DNA of 64,000 bases from Oscillospiraceae bacterium (lineage in GTDB: Bacteria > Bacillota > Clostridia > Oscillospirales > Ruminococcaceae), in assembly GCA_017481565.1 (NCBI GenBank), contig JAFUOZ010000019.1, positions 1 to 64,000 on the forward strand, given 5' to 3'. Position 1 is the first letter of the stretch. Each line of letters starts with the position of its first letter. Under the pieces are notes generated by a model that was given only the letters and a program-made list of their open reading frames with translations, was not told the origin of the DNA and made no database searches. This document shows, piece by piece, positions 25,832-37,986 of this stretch. The translations under genes were made by a program, and so were the position numbers.

Positions 25832-27160
25832 AATTCATTTACCGAGGTCTTTGAAAATGTCCTCAGATATATTGAAAAAAAAGTACATGACGGTCAACTG
25901 ACCGATGTTGCTTACAATACATGGATAAAACCTGTAACACCTCAGAAAATGGACGGTAATACCGCATACTTCTCGGCTAAAACCCAGTTTCATGTTGACT
26001 GTATCAAAAATAATTACAGCTCACTTCTTAAGGAAGCTTTCTACAATACTCTCGGCTTTGAAGTAGATATAGTCCTTGAAGTTGAAAATACCGATATATC
26101 CCCTGTCAGCACACCTGTTTCCAACGTAAAAACAGACAGCGATGACTATGAATATACCTTTGATACATTTATCACAGGTAGATCCAATGAATTTGCTTAC
26201 GCAGCCTGCACAGCGGTTGCAAAGTCAGACCATACGGATATGACATATAATCCTCTGTTTATTTACGGTCCCTCAGGACTTGGAAAAACACATCTGCTTA
26301 ACGCTATATACAGCGAAATAAAAGCCCGTACTCCCGATAAAAAGGTTATTATCGTAACAGGTGAAAACTTCGCCAGTGAGCTTATCGACATGATTGCCAA
26401 AAAGGATACCATGCCATTTAAGCAGAAATACCGTAATACAGATGTACTACTTATTGACGATATCCACTTTATCGCAGGCAAGGACTCAACTCAGGAAGAA
26501 TTTTTCCATACCTTCAATGAACTGAGAGATAACGGCAAGCAGATAGTTATCACCTCGGACAAGCCTCCGAAGGAAATAAAAACTCTTGAAAGCCGTATCA
26601 GAACACGCTTTGAATCTGGCATTATCGCCGACATCTCATATCCCGAATATGAAACAAGAGTTGCTATCATCAAGAGAAAGGCCAAGCTTATGGACTTTCA
26701 TCTTCCCGATGATGTTATCGAATGTATTGCAAACAGACTTAAGACAAGCATCCGTTCTCTTGAAGGCTGCGTAAAGAAGCTTAAGGCTTATCAGGATCTT
26801 GTGGGAACTCCTCCCACTATAGTACAGGCTCAGAATACTATCAGAGAGATACTCTCCGATGAACAGTCCGAGCCTATAACTCCTGACCGTATCATAAACG
26901 ATGTTGCAAGCGTTTACGGTGTAAAGCCCGATGATATACGCTCCAAAAAGAGAGCCTCTACCGTTTCAACCGCAAGAAAGATCAGCGCATATGTTATGAA
27001 ACAGGTCCTTCAGCTTTCACATAAGCTTATAGGTGCGGAAATAGGCGGCAAGGACCACTCCACCATAGTTTATTATCTTGAGGATGTTGAAAAAATGATG
27101 AATAACGACAGCAGAGCCAAGGATACTATCGAGGATATCATCAAGAACCTGGGCGCATAA
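25829..27160 (+). CDS. dnaA: Chromosomal replication initiator DnaA
   Basis: A 443-residue AAA+ protein that opens the origin. Domain I (1-~85) is followed by a short linker (~90-105, acidic), so domain II is brief. Walker A is GPSGLGKT at 147-154, Walker B LLIDDIHFIAG. Domain IV (~340-443) has the DnaA signature in a modified form: GGKDHSTIVYYL, where GRDHTTV is usual, and ARKISAY where PRQIAM is usual. The ATG at 25829 is the only in-frame start, with its ribosome site behind a hairpin. Strand polarity flips here, as expected for an origin. Confidence 0.98.
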   Translation: MNSFTEVFENVLRYIEKKVHDGQLTDVAYNTWIKPVTPQKMDGNTAYFSAKTQFHVDCIKNNYSSLLKEAFYNTLGFEVDIVLEVENTDISPVSTPVSNVKTDSDDYEYTFDTFITGRSNEFAYAACTAVAKSDHTDMTYNPLFIYGPSGLGKTHLLNAIYSEIKARTPDKKVIIVTGENFASELIDMIAKKDTMPFKQKYRNTDVLLIDDIHFIAGKDSTQEEFFHTFNELRDNGKQIVITSDKPPKEIKTLESRIRTRFESGIIADISYPEYETRVAIIKRKAKLMDFHLPDDVIECIANRLKTSIRSLEGCVKKLKAYQDLVGTPPTIVQAQNTIREILSDEQSEPITPDRIINDVASVYGVKPDDIRSKKRASTVSTARKISAYVMKQVLQLSHKLIGAEIGGKDHSTIVYYLEDVEKMMNNDSRAKDTIEDIIKNLGA

Positions 27161-28057
27161 CAGCGCATCTCCGTGATTTTCAGCCTGTCACGGGAAATGT
27201 ATTTTCAATGTTTTTCTTACATTCAACAATTCCACTGTAAAATGTTGAATTATGTCCATACGAACAGCTTTACAAATGTAAATATCTCAGGAATGAGTAT
27301 ACCAAAAGTTATAAACATCTATTTCAACACTATGTTGAAAACTTTGTGGAATTCTCAAACCTTAATTTTTCCGTGTTTTTTCGTGTCATTTACCGAAAGT
27401 ATAAACATCTTTTTCAACAAAGCGTTGAAAAAGAGTTTGATTTCCACACTTTCAACCGAATTTTGCACATTTATTTAACATTAAACATTTTGTTTTCAAC
27501 TATTTTCCAATCTGTAACCGTTTGAGTAATGAGTTTGTTACTTTTTTAAACTTTATAACAAAAATTCAACAATGAGTATGTTGATTATAAATCCTTGTAT
27601 CTGCGAGGTTTGAACAGGTTTTCAAAAGTTTCAACACTACTACTACTGTAACTATTTTGTAATTATATTTATTTTTATTATACCTTTTTGTAACCAAGAA
27701 TATCTAAGCTTGTAAACATCAAGTCTGTTGAAACAGGATTTTGTAATACTTCTGCATTGAAAGTTGCTTATTGATTACATAATTTTTCCTGTTTTGTATT
27801 AATTATGCAGAATATTCCAATAATAATATTATCATAATCAGATATAATATCGTTCAGTATTATTGTGAATTGTATATTCCGCGTATTATTCAACACACTG
27901 TATATTATTTTATCAGAACGAGTTTGTAACCTATTTTTAATTATTGATATAGCATTTTCTCATTAGTTACAATTATATTACAGATCAACAGTTGAAATGT
28001 CACTTATTTACATTATGTAATATTTATGATTTATATACTGAAAGGAATGTATACAAT
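27161..28057. other. oriC: Probable origin of replication (dnaA-dnaN gap)
   Basis: About 900 bp of AT-rich DNA without convincing genes. TTCAACA-type motifs occur at 27222, 27243, 27322, 27333, 27412, 27565, 27629, 27726 and 27889, several in inverted pairs (TTTCAACA-CTA-TGTTGAAA at 27322-27340; arms of CTTTTTCAAC at 27409-27433). A 10-bp word ATAAACATCT precedes two of the pairs. The motif at 27629 abuts CTACTACTACT (27637-27647), then AT-rich DNA, like a box plus DnaA-trio unwinding element. I found no TTATCCACA. Gene polarity diverges around this area. Confidence 0.75.
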
Positions 28058-29176
28058 TTGAAATTTATATGCAGTCAGACAAAGCTTATGGAAGCACTTA
28101 ACAATGTAACAAGAGCAGTTCCCCCGAAATCTACAATACCTGCCCTTGAAGGCATAAAGCTTATGATAGACAAAAACGTTCTGGAGCTTACAGGATATGA
28201 TCTTGAACTGGGAATACAGACAAAGATAGAAGTCAGCTCCGATGATTACGGCGAGGTCATAGTAAATGCAAAATTATTTACAGAGATCGTGCGTAAAATG
28301 GACAGCGACACCATAACCATATCCATAGATGATAAATTAAAAATGACTATAAGCGGAGCTACAGCTGAGTATAATATTCTTGCACTTTCCGCAGATGATT
28401 ATCCTGCGCTTCCCGATTATGATACAGGCGACAGCTTCAATCTGCCACAGTCTCTTTTAAAGAATATGATAAATCAGACCATATTCGCAGTTGCGGTAGA
28501 TGACAAGAAGCCTGTTTTGATGGGTGAATTATTCGATATTCAGGACGGAAGCTTCAATCTTGTAGCTATTGACGGATATCGCCTTGCAGTAAGACACGAA
28601 AAGCTGGATACCGACAACAGATATAATTTTGTTGTAAAGGGCAAGGCACTGCAGGAGGTCGCAAAGCTTTTAAAGGACGATGACAAGAGCGAGGAAAAGC
28701 ATGAGGTAATACTCCATGTTTCAAAGAGACATGTTATCTTTGAGGTAAACGGATATATGGTGATCTCACGTCTGCTTGAGGGTGATTTCCACAATTACAA
28801 AGCCTCTATACCTCAGAACCATACTACAGAAATAGTATTAAAGACGAAGGATATAATCAGCAGTCTTGAAAGATGCTCACTTCTCATCAATGAAAAGATG
28901 AAAGCCCCTGTGAAGTGCTTATTCGATGCGGGACAGGTAAAGATCAGCTGTTCTACCGCACTGGGAAAATTATCCGATGAGTTTGATGTTGAGATCAGCG
29001 GAAATATGGTTGAGATAGGATTCAACTGCAGATATCTGCTTGAAGCGATGAAGGCAACGGAATCCGATAAAGTAAAGCTGTATCTGAACGGCGGACTTGC
29101 TCCCATGAAGGTATTACCCTTAGAGGGCGATGCATATACGTTCTTGGTTCTCCCCGTAAGACTTAAGACAGAGTAA
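28058..29176 (+). CDS. dnaN: DNA polymerase III beta subunit (sliding clamp)
   Basis: A 372-residue clamp protein with three repeated clamp domains. The conserved start KFICSQTKLMEALNNVTRAV follows a TTG codon at 28058, with AAAGGA 11 bases upstream; the frame is open for 22 more codons but that part has no clamp similarity. The family end TFLVLPVRLK is intact. It lies downstream of dnaA across the origin gap. Weak initiation (TTG, long spacing) may keep its level in check. Confidence 0.97.
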   Translation: MKFICSQTKLMEALNNVTRAVPPKSTIPALEGIKLMIDKNVLELTGYDLELGIQTKIEVSSDDYGEVIVNAKLFTEIVRKMDSDTITISIDDKLKMTISGATAEYNILALSADDYPALPDYDTGDSFNLPQSLLKNMINQTIFAVAVDDKKPVLMGELFDIQDGSFNLVAIDGYRLAVRHEKLDTDNRYNFVVKGKALQEVAKLLKDDDKSEEKHEVILHVSKRHVIFEVNGYMVISRLLEGDFHNYKASIPQNHTTEIVLKTKDIISSLERCSLLINEKMKAPVKCLFDAGQVKISCSTALGKLSDEFDVEISGNMVEIGFNCRYLLEAMKATESDKVKLYLNGGLAPMKVLPLEGDAYTFLVLPVRLKTE

Positions 29177-29228
29177 AACAGATACTGTTTCAAAGCGGAC
29201 AGTTCTGTTACTCATACAAAAATAATCA

Positions 29229-29258
29229 TTTCAACATTCCGAAGTGAATATGTTGAAT
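29229..29258. promoter_or_regulatory. Inverted TTTCAACA pair between dnaN and yaaA
   Basis: TTTCAACA at 29229 and TGTTGAAT at 29251: 22 bp start to start, inside the 112-bp dnaN-yaaA gap. Confidence 0.5.
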
Positions 29259-29288
29259 TACAATTCGTGATCTTAAAAGGAAAAAAAT

Positions 29289-29504
29289 ATGGAAAAAATA
29301 TCGATACATACAGAATTCATAAAGCTGGATCAGCTTCTGAAATTTGCAGGGATATGCGCTATAGGTTCTGAGGCAAAGGCTATTGTTGCAGACGGAAAGG
29401 TTACCGTAAACGGTGAGGTCTGCACAATGCGCGGAAAAAAGATACGCCCCGGAGATACCGTTTCAGCATTGGGAACAACAGTGCTTATCGAAGCTGAATC
29501 ATGA
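29289..29504 (+). CDS. yaaA: S4-domain RNA-binding protein YaaA
   Basis: A 71-residue S4-domain protein: [40 protein letters not shown] and KKIRPGDTV. Small S4 proteins of this type bind rRNA or ribosomes (RlbA/YaaA) and are found between dnaN and recF across Firmicutes. AAAAGGAAA precedes the ATG. Its stop overlaps the recF start by four bases, so the two are coupled. Confidence 0.95.
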   Translation: MEKISIHTEFIKLDQLLKFAGICAIGSEAKAIVADGKVTVNGEVCTMRGKKIRPGDTVSALGTTVLIEAES

Positions 29505-30625
29505 ATATAACCCATATATGCGCAGACGGATATAAAAATCTTGACGGTGTGGATATATCCGCAGACAGCTCACTTAATGTTATCTGCGGAAGTAATGCTC
29601 AGGGAAAAACAAATCTGATAGAGGCTGTATGGCTTTGTACAGGCTGTAAATCCTTCCGTCTTGCAAGGGACAGGAGTTTTATAGGCTTTGATAAGGATAA
29701 AGCTGCTGTTTCCGTTGAGTTTGAAAACAGCTTCCGTACTCAGAAAATATGCTTTGAGGCTAAAAAAGGCAGCGTAAAGGATAAAAATATCACCCTTAAC
29801 GGAGTAAAGGTCCCTCTTATGTCAAGGCTTTTCGGTCAGCTTAAGTGCGTTGTTTTTACTCCCGATGACCTTTCTCTGCTGAAGGGCTCTCCCGAAAACA
29901 GACGCAGCTTTGTTGATTTATCCTCATCTCAGCTTAAGCCGTCCTTTGTGTCTGCGCTTAATAAATATAATAATCTTATCGCTCAGAGAAATGCCGCTAT
30001 TAAAAATATCAATTTCGGTATTTCCGTACCCGATGATCTTGATGTATGGGATAAACAATTAGCCCAGACAGGCGCTTATATTTCTGTTATTCGTTATACT
30101 TATTGTAATAATCTTAATGATTATACAAAGAAGCTGTATTCAGAAATTACCGGCGGTAATGAAGAATTAGAATTATACTATTCGTCAACCGTTTTCAATA
30201 GCCTTGAAAACAAAACCGATTATGCAGGCGAGCTTGCGGATATTTATTATAATAAGCTGCTCCGCTCCCGTAAGGACGATATCCGTGTGGGATATACCCT
30301 GTCGGGTGTGCATCGTGATGATGTGGTCACTAAGATAAACGGTCTTGATGCAAGGGAATTCGGGTCACAGGGGCAGCAGCGAAGTGTGGCTATTGCCATG
30401 AAGATAGCTCAGGCTCAGGTGCTGCGTGACCAGACAGGAGACTCTCCCGTTATGCTCCTTGATGATGTTTTAAGCGAGCTTGATGATTCACGGAAAAGCT
30501 TTATTTTAGGAAATATAAAGGATATTCAGGTGTTTATTACCTGCTGTGATGAAAGCTTTATCGAGAAAAATTGCTCAAACGGGAAAATTTTCCGTGTGTC
30601 AAAGGGAAAAATTACAAGCGGTTGA
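29501..30625 (+). CDS. recF: DNA replication and repair protein RecF
   Basis: A 374-residue SMC-like ATPase that helps load RecA at gaps and stalled forks. Walker A is [15 protein letters not shown] near residue 30; the ABC signature lies in [18 protein letters not shown], and Walker B is [12 protein letters not shown]. Length is standard. It starts within the end of yaaA. Confidence 0.97.
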   Translation: MNITHICADGYKNLDGVDISADSSLNVICGSNAQGKTNLIEAVWLCTGCKSFRLARDRSFIGFDKDKAAVSVEFENSFRTQKICFEAKKGSVKDKNITLNGVKVPLMSRLFGQLKCVVFTPDDLSLLKGSPENRRSFVDLSSSQLKPSFVSALNKYNNLIAQRNAAIKNINFGISVPDDLDVWDKQLAQTGAYISVIRYTYCNNLNDYTKKLYSEITGGNEELELYYSSTVFNSLENKTDYAGELADIYYNKLLRSRKDDIRVGYTLSGVHRDDVVTKINGLDAREFGSQGQQRSVAIAMKIAQAQVLRDQTGDSPVMLLDDVLSELDDSRKSFILGNIKDIQVFITCCDESFIEKNCSNGKIFRVSKGKITSG

Positions 30626-30643
30626 TATTCGGCGGTGATTTTT

Positions 30644-30889
30644 ATGTATATTCATTTGGGCGGCGATGTTGTCGTACCCGATAATGAAATAATAGGCGTT
30701 TTCGATATAGAAAATACCTCCGTAAGCAAAAGGACAAAGGAATTCCTTGCGGCAGCGGGAAAAAACGGCGATATCATCAACGTAAGCTATGAAATGCCGA
30801 AAGCCTATGTTCTATGTGAGAGGAACAAGCGTCAGCAGGTATATATCACACAGGTATCACCGCTGACTATACGCAAAAGAAGTGATTAG
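30644..30889 (+). CDS. remB: Extracellular matrix regulator RemB (DUF370)
   Basis: An 81-residue DUF370 protein: YIHLGGDVVVPDNEIIGVFD, then SVSKRTKEFL and QVYITQVSPLTIRKR. It is the YaaB/RemB type found between recF and gyrB in Bacillus, where it affects matrix gene expression. The ATG at 30644 has GGTGA five bases upstream; an in-frame GTG nine bases earlier overlaps that site. Confidence 0.92.
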   Translation: MYIHLGGDVVVPDNEIIGVFDIENTSVSKRTKEFLAAAGKNGDIINVSYEMPKAYVLCERNKRQQVYITQVSPLTIRKRSD

Positions 30890-30891
30890 CT

Positions 30892-32982
<2,091 letters not shown>

Positions 32983-32996
32983 GGAGACTGTAATAA

Positions 32997-33713
32997 ATGC
33001 TTGATAAAATGTTTGATGAGGATATATACGACGACGGGAGATCAAATCATACGGAAGAGCTGCTTGCAAAGGGTCAGTATGAAAGCGACCCTGAGCAGAT
33101 ACTTAACGGGTTTAAGGTATTCCAGAAAAAATATGTTTATAAGGGAGTTGTTTTTCAGCTGGTGCTTGTTGCACTTGCAATAGCGTCACAGGTGCTGGCT
33201 ATCATATCCGATACAACGGGAGATATAATGATGCCTGTTGTGCTTATAATCGTATGTGTATTTCTTGGAGTGAACCTTGCCTTAAGACCCTTCAATACAA
33301 TGAAAAATCTCCGCAAGGGTATTCAGTACCTTACGGGGACTATATACGAAGCTGAAATATACAACGACAAAATAAAGATAATTACCGTTTATGATGCACC
33401 GCTGGAAAACGGTGAAACGGTGGATACGGAAAAGCTTGCCGAATCGGATAAAAAGGGTCTTGAAGCCGTTGAGGAAGCAAGAATCGACAATACTGACGAT
33501 GAGGAGGAATATGACGGTCCTCCCGCAACCATAATCCATCTGGACAGTCATCTTGCGGAAATTATCGAAACAGATGAGCTTTACATCGTTTATGTAAAGA
33601 AGGTAAACATATTCGTCATACCCAAGAACGCCTTCAAGCCCTATGAGGTACAGGCGGTCAACGAAAAGCTTTCAAATATTATGGGTGTGCGTTTTAAAGG
33701 ATTGGAGTGTTAA
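32997..33713 (+). CDS. YcxB-like membrane protein between gyrB and gyrA
   Basis: A 238-residue protein with two adjacent membrane helices (about residues 50-70 and 82-100) and a C-terminal region resembling YcxB-like domains (ETDELYIVYVKKVNIFVIPK). Between them lies a ~50-residue acidic, probably disordered insert (DNTDDEEEYDGPP). The N-terminus is acidic and cytosolic. It is translated from AAGGAGA 14 bases after gyrB and ends three bases before gyrA, so all three are co-transcribed. Its function is unknown; a link to gyrase is suggested only by position. Confidence 0.75.
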   Translation: MLDKMFDEDIYDDGRSNHTEELLAKGQYESDPEQILNGFKVFQKKYVYKGVVFQLVLVALAIASQVLAIISDTTGDIMMPVVLIIVCVFLGVNLALRPFNTMKNLRKGIQYLTGTIYEAEIYNDKIKIITVYDAPLENGETVDTEKLAESDKKGLEAVEEARIDNTDDEEEYDGPPATIIHLDSHLAEIIETDELYIVYVKKVNIFVIPKNAFKPYEVQAVNEKLSNIMGVRFKGLEC

Positions 33714-33716
33714 ATT

Positions 33717-36293
33717 TTGACCAGTGATACTGAAAAGCTGCTTCATGTGGATATTGAACAGGAAATGAGAAAATCCTTTATGGAATATTCAATGTCCGTT
33801 ATTGTTTCAAGAGCGCTCCCTGATGTAAGAGACGGTCTTAAACCCGTTCACAGAAGAATTTTATATACGATGCACGAAAACGGACTTACTCCCGATAAGG
33901 AGTACCGTAAGTGCGCCGATACAGTCGGTGCGGTGCTGGGACGTTACCACCCCCACGGTGACGCCTCTGTTTACGATGCACTTGTACGTCTTGCACAGAA
34001 TTTCTCATTAAGATATCCTCTGGTAGACGGTCACGGAAACTTCGGTTCTATCGATGGTGACCCTGCCGCTGCTTACCGATATACAGAGTCCAAGATGTCG
34101 AAAATTTCTCTTGAAATGCTGACCGATATCAATAAGGACACTATCCCCTATGCGCCTAACTATGACGATCGTCTGCAGGAGCCTGTTGTACTCCCCTCAC
34201 GTTTTCCGAATCTTATGGTAAACGGATCAACAGGTATCGCTGTAGGTATGGCGACAAATATTCCCCCTCACAATCTTACCGAGACTATAAATGCTATACA
34301 GGCACTTATAGGTAATCCCGATATACCTGTTGAAGAGCTGATGAATCACGTAAAGGGACCTGATTTCCCTACAGGCGGTATCATCATGGGAAGAAGCGGA
34401 ATAAGAGCCGCTTATGCAACGGGACGTGGAAAGATAACTCTCCGTTCAAGAACAAGGATCGAGGATATAAGAGGCAGAACAGCTATTATTGTAGACGAGC
34501 TGCCCTATATGGTCAACAAAAAGCGCCTTATCGAGCATATGGCAGAGCTTGTCAAGGATAAGAGGATCGACGGAATACACTATATCCGCGATGAATCGGA
34601 CAAGGACCATGCGGTAAGGATCGTTATCGAATTGAAGCGTGACGCAAATGCACAGGTAGTATTGAATCGTCTTTTCAGCTATACACAGCTTCAGGATACC
34701 GTAGGCGTTATCATGCTTGCCCTTGTTGACGGCGAGCCTAAGATACTTACTCTCAAGCAGATGCTGGAGCAGTATCTGAAATTCCAGAATGAAGTTATCA
34801 GAAGAAGAACGGAATATGATCTTAACAAGGCGGAAGCAAGAGCTCATATTTTAGAGGGCTTGGTAATTGCAGCGGATAATATTGACGAGGTAGTAAATAT
34901 ATGCCGTACATCAGCCAATGTTCAGGAGATCAGGGAACGGCTCATGAAGCGTTTCGAGCTTACCGAGGTACAGGCTGACGCTATTGCACAGATGAGACTT
35001 TTCCAGCTTTCCAACATGGAAAGAAGCAAGATCACCGATGAGCTTGAAGGTCTTAAGATAAAGATAACCGAATACAAGGAGATACTTTCCGATGACGGAA
35101 GAGTTATGCAGATAATCTCCGATGAGCTTGAGGTTATCAAGAATAAATTCGGCGATGAAAGAAGAACAGAGATACAGTCCGTAAGCGGAGAGGTGGATAT
35201 CGAGGACCTTATCCCCGTTGAAGAATGTGTTGTTACTCTTACCAATAACGGATATATCAAGAGACAGCTTTTAAGCGTATATAAGACACAGAACCGCGGC
35301 GGCAGAGGTGTATCGGGCATGAAGCAGCGTGAAGAGGATTTCGTAAGTGAAATGTTTGTTGCTTCAACACATGACCATGTGATGTTCATAACAAATAAGG
35401 GTATCATGTACAAGCTTAAATGCTTTGAGATAGCCGAGGGTTCAAAGCAGTTCAAGGGCATTAATATAGTGAATATGCTTCCTCTTGCCGAGGACGAGAA
35501 GATAGCAGCCATGATAAAGACAGATAATTTTGACGCCGGAAAGTATATCATCATGGTTACAAAGAACGGCAAGATAAAGCGTACACCCCTGGAGATGTAC
35601 AAGAATGTGCGCAAGAACGGACTTCGTGCGGTAGGACTTGACGAAGGCGATGAAATTGCGGGAGTACGTCTTACCGACGGAACAAATCAGCTTATAGTTG
35701 CCACAAGAAACGGCAGAGCGATACGTATTGACGAGAACGAGCTTCGTCCCATGAGCAGAACAGCACATGGTGTCAAGGCGATAAAGCTCCGTGAGAGTGA
35801 CTATGTAGTATCCATGGCGAGAGTAAGAGAGGGTGCAAGCGTAATTACTGTCACCGATAAGGGTCTTGGCAGAAGAGCGCCTCTTGAAAGCTACAATGTA
35901 CAGCGCCGCGGCGGATACGGTATGCTTAATTATAAGGTAAATGATGAAAAGGGATATGTGTGCGGAATCAAGGTAGTTGACGAGGACGATGACCTTATCA
36001 TCATATCCAATGACGGAGTTATCATTCGCATCAGGGTAAGTGATGTAAGAATGATGAGCAGATATGCTACAGGCGTAAAGGTAATGAGAGTTGCCGATGA
36101 TGTAAGGATCGTTGCATTTACAAGAAGTGAGCATGAAGAGGGAGCGGAAACAGCTGAGGTTGAACAACTCACCGATGAGGAAGCTCAGAGGGAGATGGAA
36201 GCGGCAGCTAAGGAAGAAAGTGAAGAAGTAGTGACAGATGAAGCTCCCGATGACGAAAATGAAGAAGACACAGAAGAAAATACAGAGGAATAA
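33717..36293 (+). CDS. gyrA: DNA gyrase subunit A
   Basis: An 858-residue breakage-reunion subunit. The N-terminal [33 protein letters not shown] and the catalytic tyrosine 122 in YRYTES are present. C-terminal pinwheel repeats include the GyrA box region [12 protein letters not shown]. The start is a TTG nine bases after GGAG. Position 83, a serine in quinolone-sensitive enzymes, is alanine; Asp87 is kept. The last ~45 residues are strongly acidic ([14 protein letters not shown]), as in gyrases whose tail tunes supercoiling. A strong terminator follows. Confidence 0.98.
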   Translation: MTSDTEKLLHVDIEQEMRKSFMEYSMSVIVSRALPDVRDGLKPVHRRILYTMHENGLTPDKEYRKCADTVGAVLGRYHPHGDASVYDALVRLAQNFSLRYPLVDGHGNFGSIDGDPAAAYRYTESKMSKISLEMLTDINKDTIPYAPNYDDRLQEPVVLPSRFPNLMVNGSTGIAVGMATNIPPHNLTETINAIQALIGNPDIPVEELMNHVKGPDFPTGGIIMGRSGIRAAYATGRGKITLRSRTRIEDIRGRTAIIVDELPYMVNKKRLIEHMAELVKDKRIDGIHYIRDESDKDHAVRIVIELKRDANAQVVLNRLFSYTQLQDTVGVIMLALVDGEPKILTLKQMLEQYLKFQNEVIRRRTEYDLNKAEARAHILEGLVIAADNIDEVVNICRTSANVQEIRERLMKRFELTEVQADAIAQMRLFQLSNMERSKITDELEGLKIKITEYKEILSDDGRVMQIISDELEVIKNKFGDERRTEIQSVSGEVDIEDLIPVEECVVTLTNNGYIKRQLLSVYKTQNRGGRGVSGMKQREEDFVSEMFVASTHDHVMFITNKGIMYKLKCFEIAEGSKQFKGINIVNMLPLAEDEKIAAMIKTDNFDAGKYIIMVTKNGKIKRTPLEMYKNVRKNGLRAVGLDEGDEIAGVRLTDGTNQLIVATRNGRAIRIDENELRPMSRTAHGVKAIKLRESDYVVSMARVREGASVITVTDKGLGRRAPLESYNVQRRGGYGMLNYKVNDEKGYVCGIKVVDEDDDLIIISNDGVIIRIRVSDVRMMSRYATGVKVMRVADDVRIVAFTRSEHEEGAETAEVEQLTDEEAQREMEAAAKEESEEVVTDEAPDDENEEDTEENTEE

Positions 36294-36298
36294 AAAAT

Positions 36299-36330
36299 GG
36301 GGAGACGCAAAAAAAGCGTCTCCCTTTTTT
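36299..36330 (+). terminator. Terminator of the gyrB-gyrA operon
   Basis: GGGAGACGC / GCGTCTCCC stem, 7-base loop, TTTTTT tail. Confidence 0.95.
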
Positions 36331-36416
36331 GAAAAAAAGAGGAAGGTTTATATACAAAGGTTTCGGTAAATTCTATATTGCAGAATAAACGGACAGGCTT
36401 TTATTGACAATGATAT

Positions 36417-36536
36417 TATTACTTCGGCAATTAAACAGTTTGATTAACTATTTATAAATTACAATAATTGTCGTATCTGCGACATTTTTGAAAATCAAGC
36501 ACCGAGCAATCAAATTATATTATTGCCGAAGTAATA
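36417..36536. mobile_element. MITE-like element, copy 2 (inverted relative to copy 1)
   Basis: A 120-bp element whose reverse complement matches 24955-25075 over its full length with about five differences. It has the same 15-bp ends TATTACTTCGGCAAT. It lies between the gyrA terminator and the cca promoter. Confidence 0.87.
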
Positions 36537-36571
36537 TTATATCGTTCCCACTAAAAATTAACTAAATTCCC

Positions 36572-36600
36572 TTGAAAAAGCACATAATATATGATATAAT
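36572..36600 (+). promoter_or_regulatory. Promoter of cca
   Basis: TTGAAA (36572-36577), 17-bp spacer, TATAAT (36595-36600), 33 bp before the ATG. Confidence 0.8.
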
Positions 36601-36633
36601 AAAAAGATATAATAGGCTCGGGAGGAAAAAGCT

Positions 36634-37986
36634 ATGGATATAACAATACCCGAAAAGGTTAAATTTATAATAAACAGACTTGAAAGCAGGGGCTATGAAG
36701 CCTATATTGTAGGCGGCTGCGTAAGAGATTCTCTGCTTGGAATAAAACCCAATGATTATGACATAGCTACAAATGCTCTTCCCGAACAGACAAAGAATTG
36801 CTTTAACGATAAAACGGTAGTGGAAACAGGTATACAGCATGGTACTGTAACAGTAGTTCATGAAGGTGAAAACTTTGAGATAACCACATACCGTATCGAC
36901 GGTGAATATAAGGATAAACGCCGTCCCGACAGCGTTTCCTTTACAGATGACCTTACCGCCGATCTTTCACGCCGTGATTTTACCATAAATGCAATGGCAT
37001 ATTCCGACAGAACAGGTATCATCGACCGTTTCGGAGGACAAAAGGATCTTTTCAATCACCTTATAAGATGTGTAGGCGAGCCGAAGGAGCGCTTCAACGA
37101 GGACGCTCTCCGTATACTCCGTGCTATCCGCTTTGCCGCACAGCTGGGCTTTAATATGGAAAGTCTGACTGCACTTGCAGTACATGATATGAAAAGAAAT
37201 CTCCGTGATGTTTCCGCCGAAAGAATACGTGATGAGCTGATAAAGCTTATCTGCGGAATATCTCCTGCCGAGATAATGATAGAATTTTCCGATGTTTTTG
37301 AGATAATTATTCCCGAAATAAGACGTTCTGTAGGCTTTGATCAGCACAGCAGATATCATATCTATGACGTATGGGAGCATACAGCTTATTCTGTTGAAAA
37401 CTCAAAAAGTGAACGTGATGTACGCCTTGCGCTGCTGCTTCATGATATAGAAAAGCCCTCCTGCTTCAGATTTGACGAGGAAGGCTGCGGACATTTCCCC
37501 AACCATGAGAAAAAGGGTGCGGAAACTGCCGAAAATATTATGAAAAGACTTCGCTTTGATAACGAAACTATCAGAAATGTATCTGAAATAATAAAATATC
37601 ACTATGTAACGCCTGTAGATGATCATGTAGTGGTAAAGCGTCTGCTTTCAAAGCTGGGTGAGAAAAATCTGGGTAAGCTTATTGAGGTAATGAAGGGAGA
37701 CAGCCGTGCAAAGCAAAGCTTCTGCCTTGAAAGAGTGGCTGTTCTCGATTCAATGAAAATAAGAGTTTATGAGATAATAAACAATAATGAATGTTATTCC
37801 CTAAAGCAGCTTGCGGTAAACGGTACAGATGCCGAAAATGCAGGTCTTTCGGGAAAGGAAATAGGTTCGGCATTAGAATATCTTCTTTCGGGAGTTATCG
37901 ACAACCGGTTTGAAAATACCCGTGAAGCACTTCTTGCTGCACTATCCGATCATGCCGTAAGGATCAGACATCAAGCTCATTTATAA
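36634..37986 (+). CDS. cca: CCA tRNA nucleotidyltransferase with HD domain
   Basis: A 450-residue class II nucleotidyltransferase that adds or repairs the 3' CCA of tRNAs. Head-domain motifs: YIVGGCVRDSLLG, NDYDIATNA and RRDFTINAMAY. The neck includes NEDALRILRAIRFAAQLGF. An HD phosphohydrolase domain follows (LALLLHDIEKP, then HFPNHEKKGAE), which in some Cca proteins removes terminal phosphates. GGAGG precedes the ATG. Its 3' end overlaps the convergent nrdR gene by 23 bases. Confidence 0.95.
   Translation: MDITIPEKVKFIINRLESRGYEAYIVGGCVRDSLLGIKPNDYDIATNALPEQTKNCFNDKTVVETGIQHGTVTVVHEGENFEITTYRIDGEYKDKRRPDSVSFTDDLTADLSRRDFTINAMAYSDRTGIIDRFGGQKDLFNHLIRCVGEPKERFNEDALRILRAIRFAAQLGFNMESLTALAVHDMKRNLRDVSAERIRDELIKLICGISPAEIMIEFSDVFEIIIPEIRRSVGFDQHSRYHIYDVWEHTAYSVENSKSERDVRLALLLHDIEKPSCFRFDEEGCGHFPNHEKKGAETAENIMKRLRFDNETIRNVSEIIKYHYVTPVDDHVVVKRLLSKLGEKNLGKLIEVMKGDSRAKQSFCLERVAVLDSMKIRVYEIINNNECYSLKQLAVNGTDAENAGLSGKEIGSALEYLLSGVIDNRFENTREALLAALSDHAVRIRHQAHL

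Noticed and set aside
27173-27478. 101-codon plus-strand frame after dnaA
   Set aside because: Its sequence is made of the repeated TTTCAACA motifs of the origin; no ribosome site or homology.
24729-28057. Search for canonical DnaA boxes TTATCCACA or TGTGGATAA
   Set aside because: None found by eye; nearest are loose matches such as ATTTCCACA at 27440, too weak to annotate.
33717-36293. Several minus-strand frames of 130-240 codons inside gyrA
   Set aside because: They are antisense shadows of a strongly coding gene, with no ribosome sites or recognisable domains.
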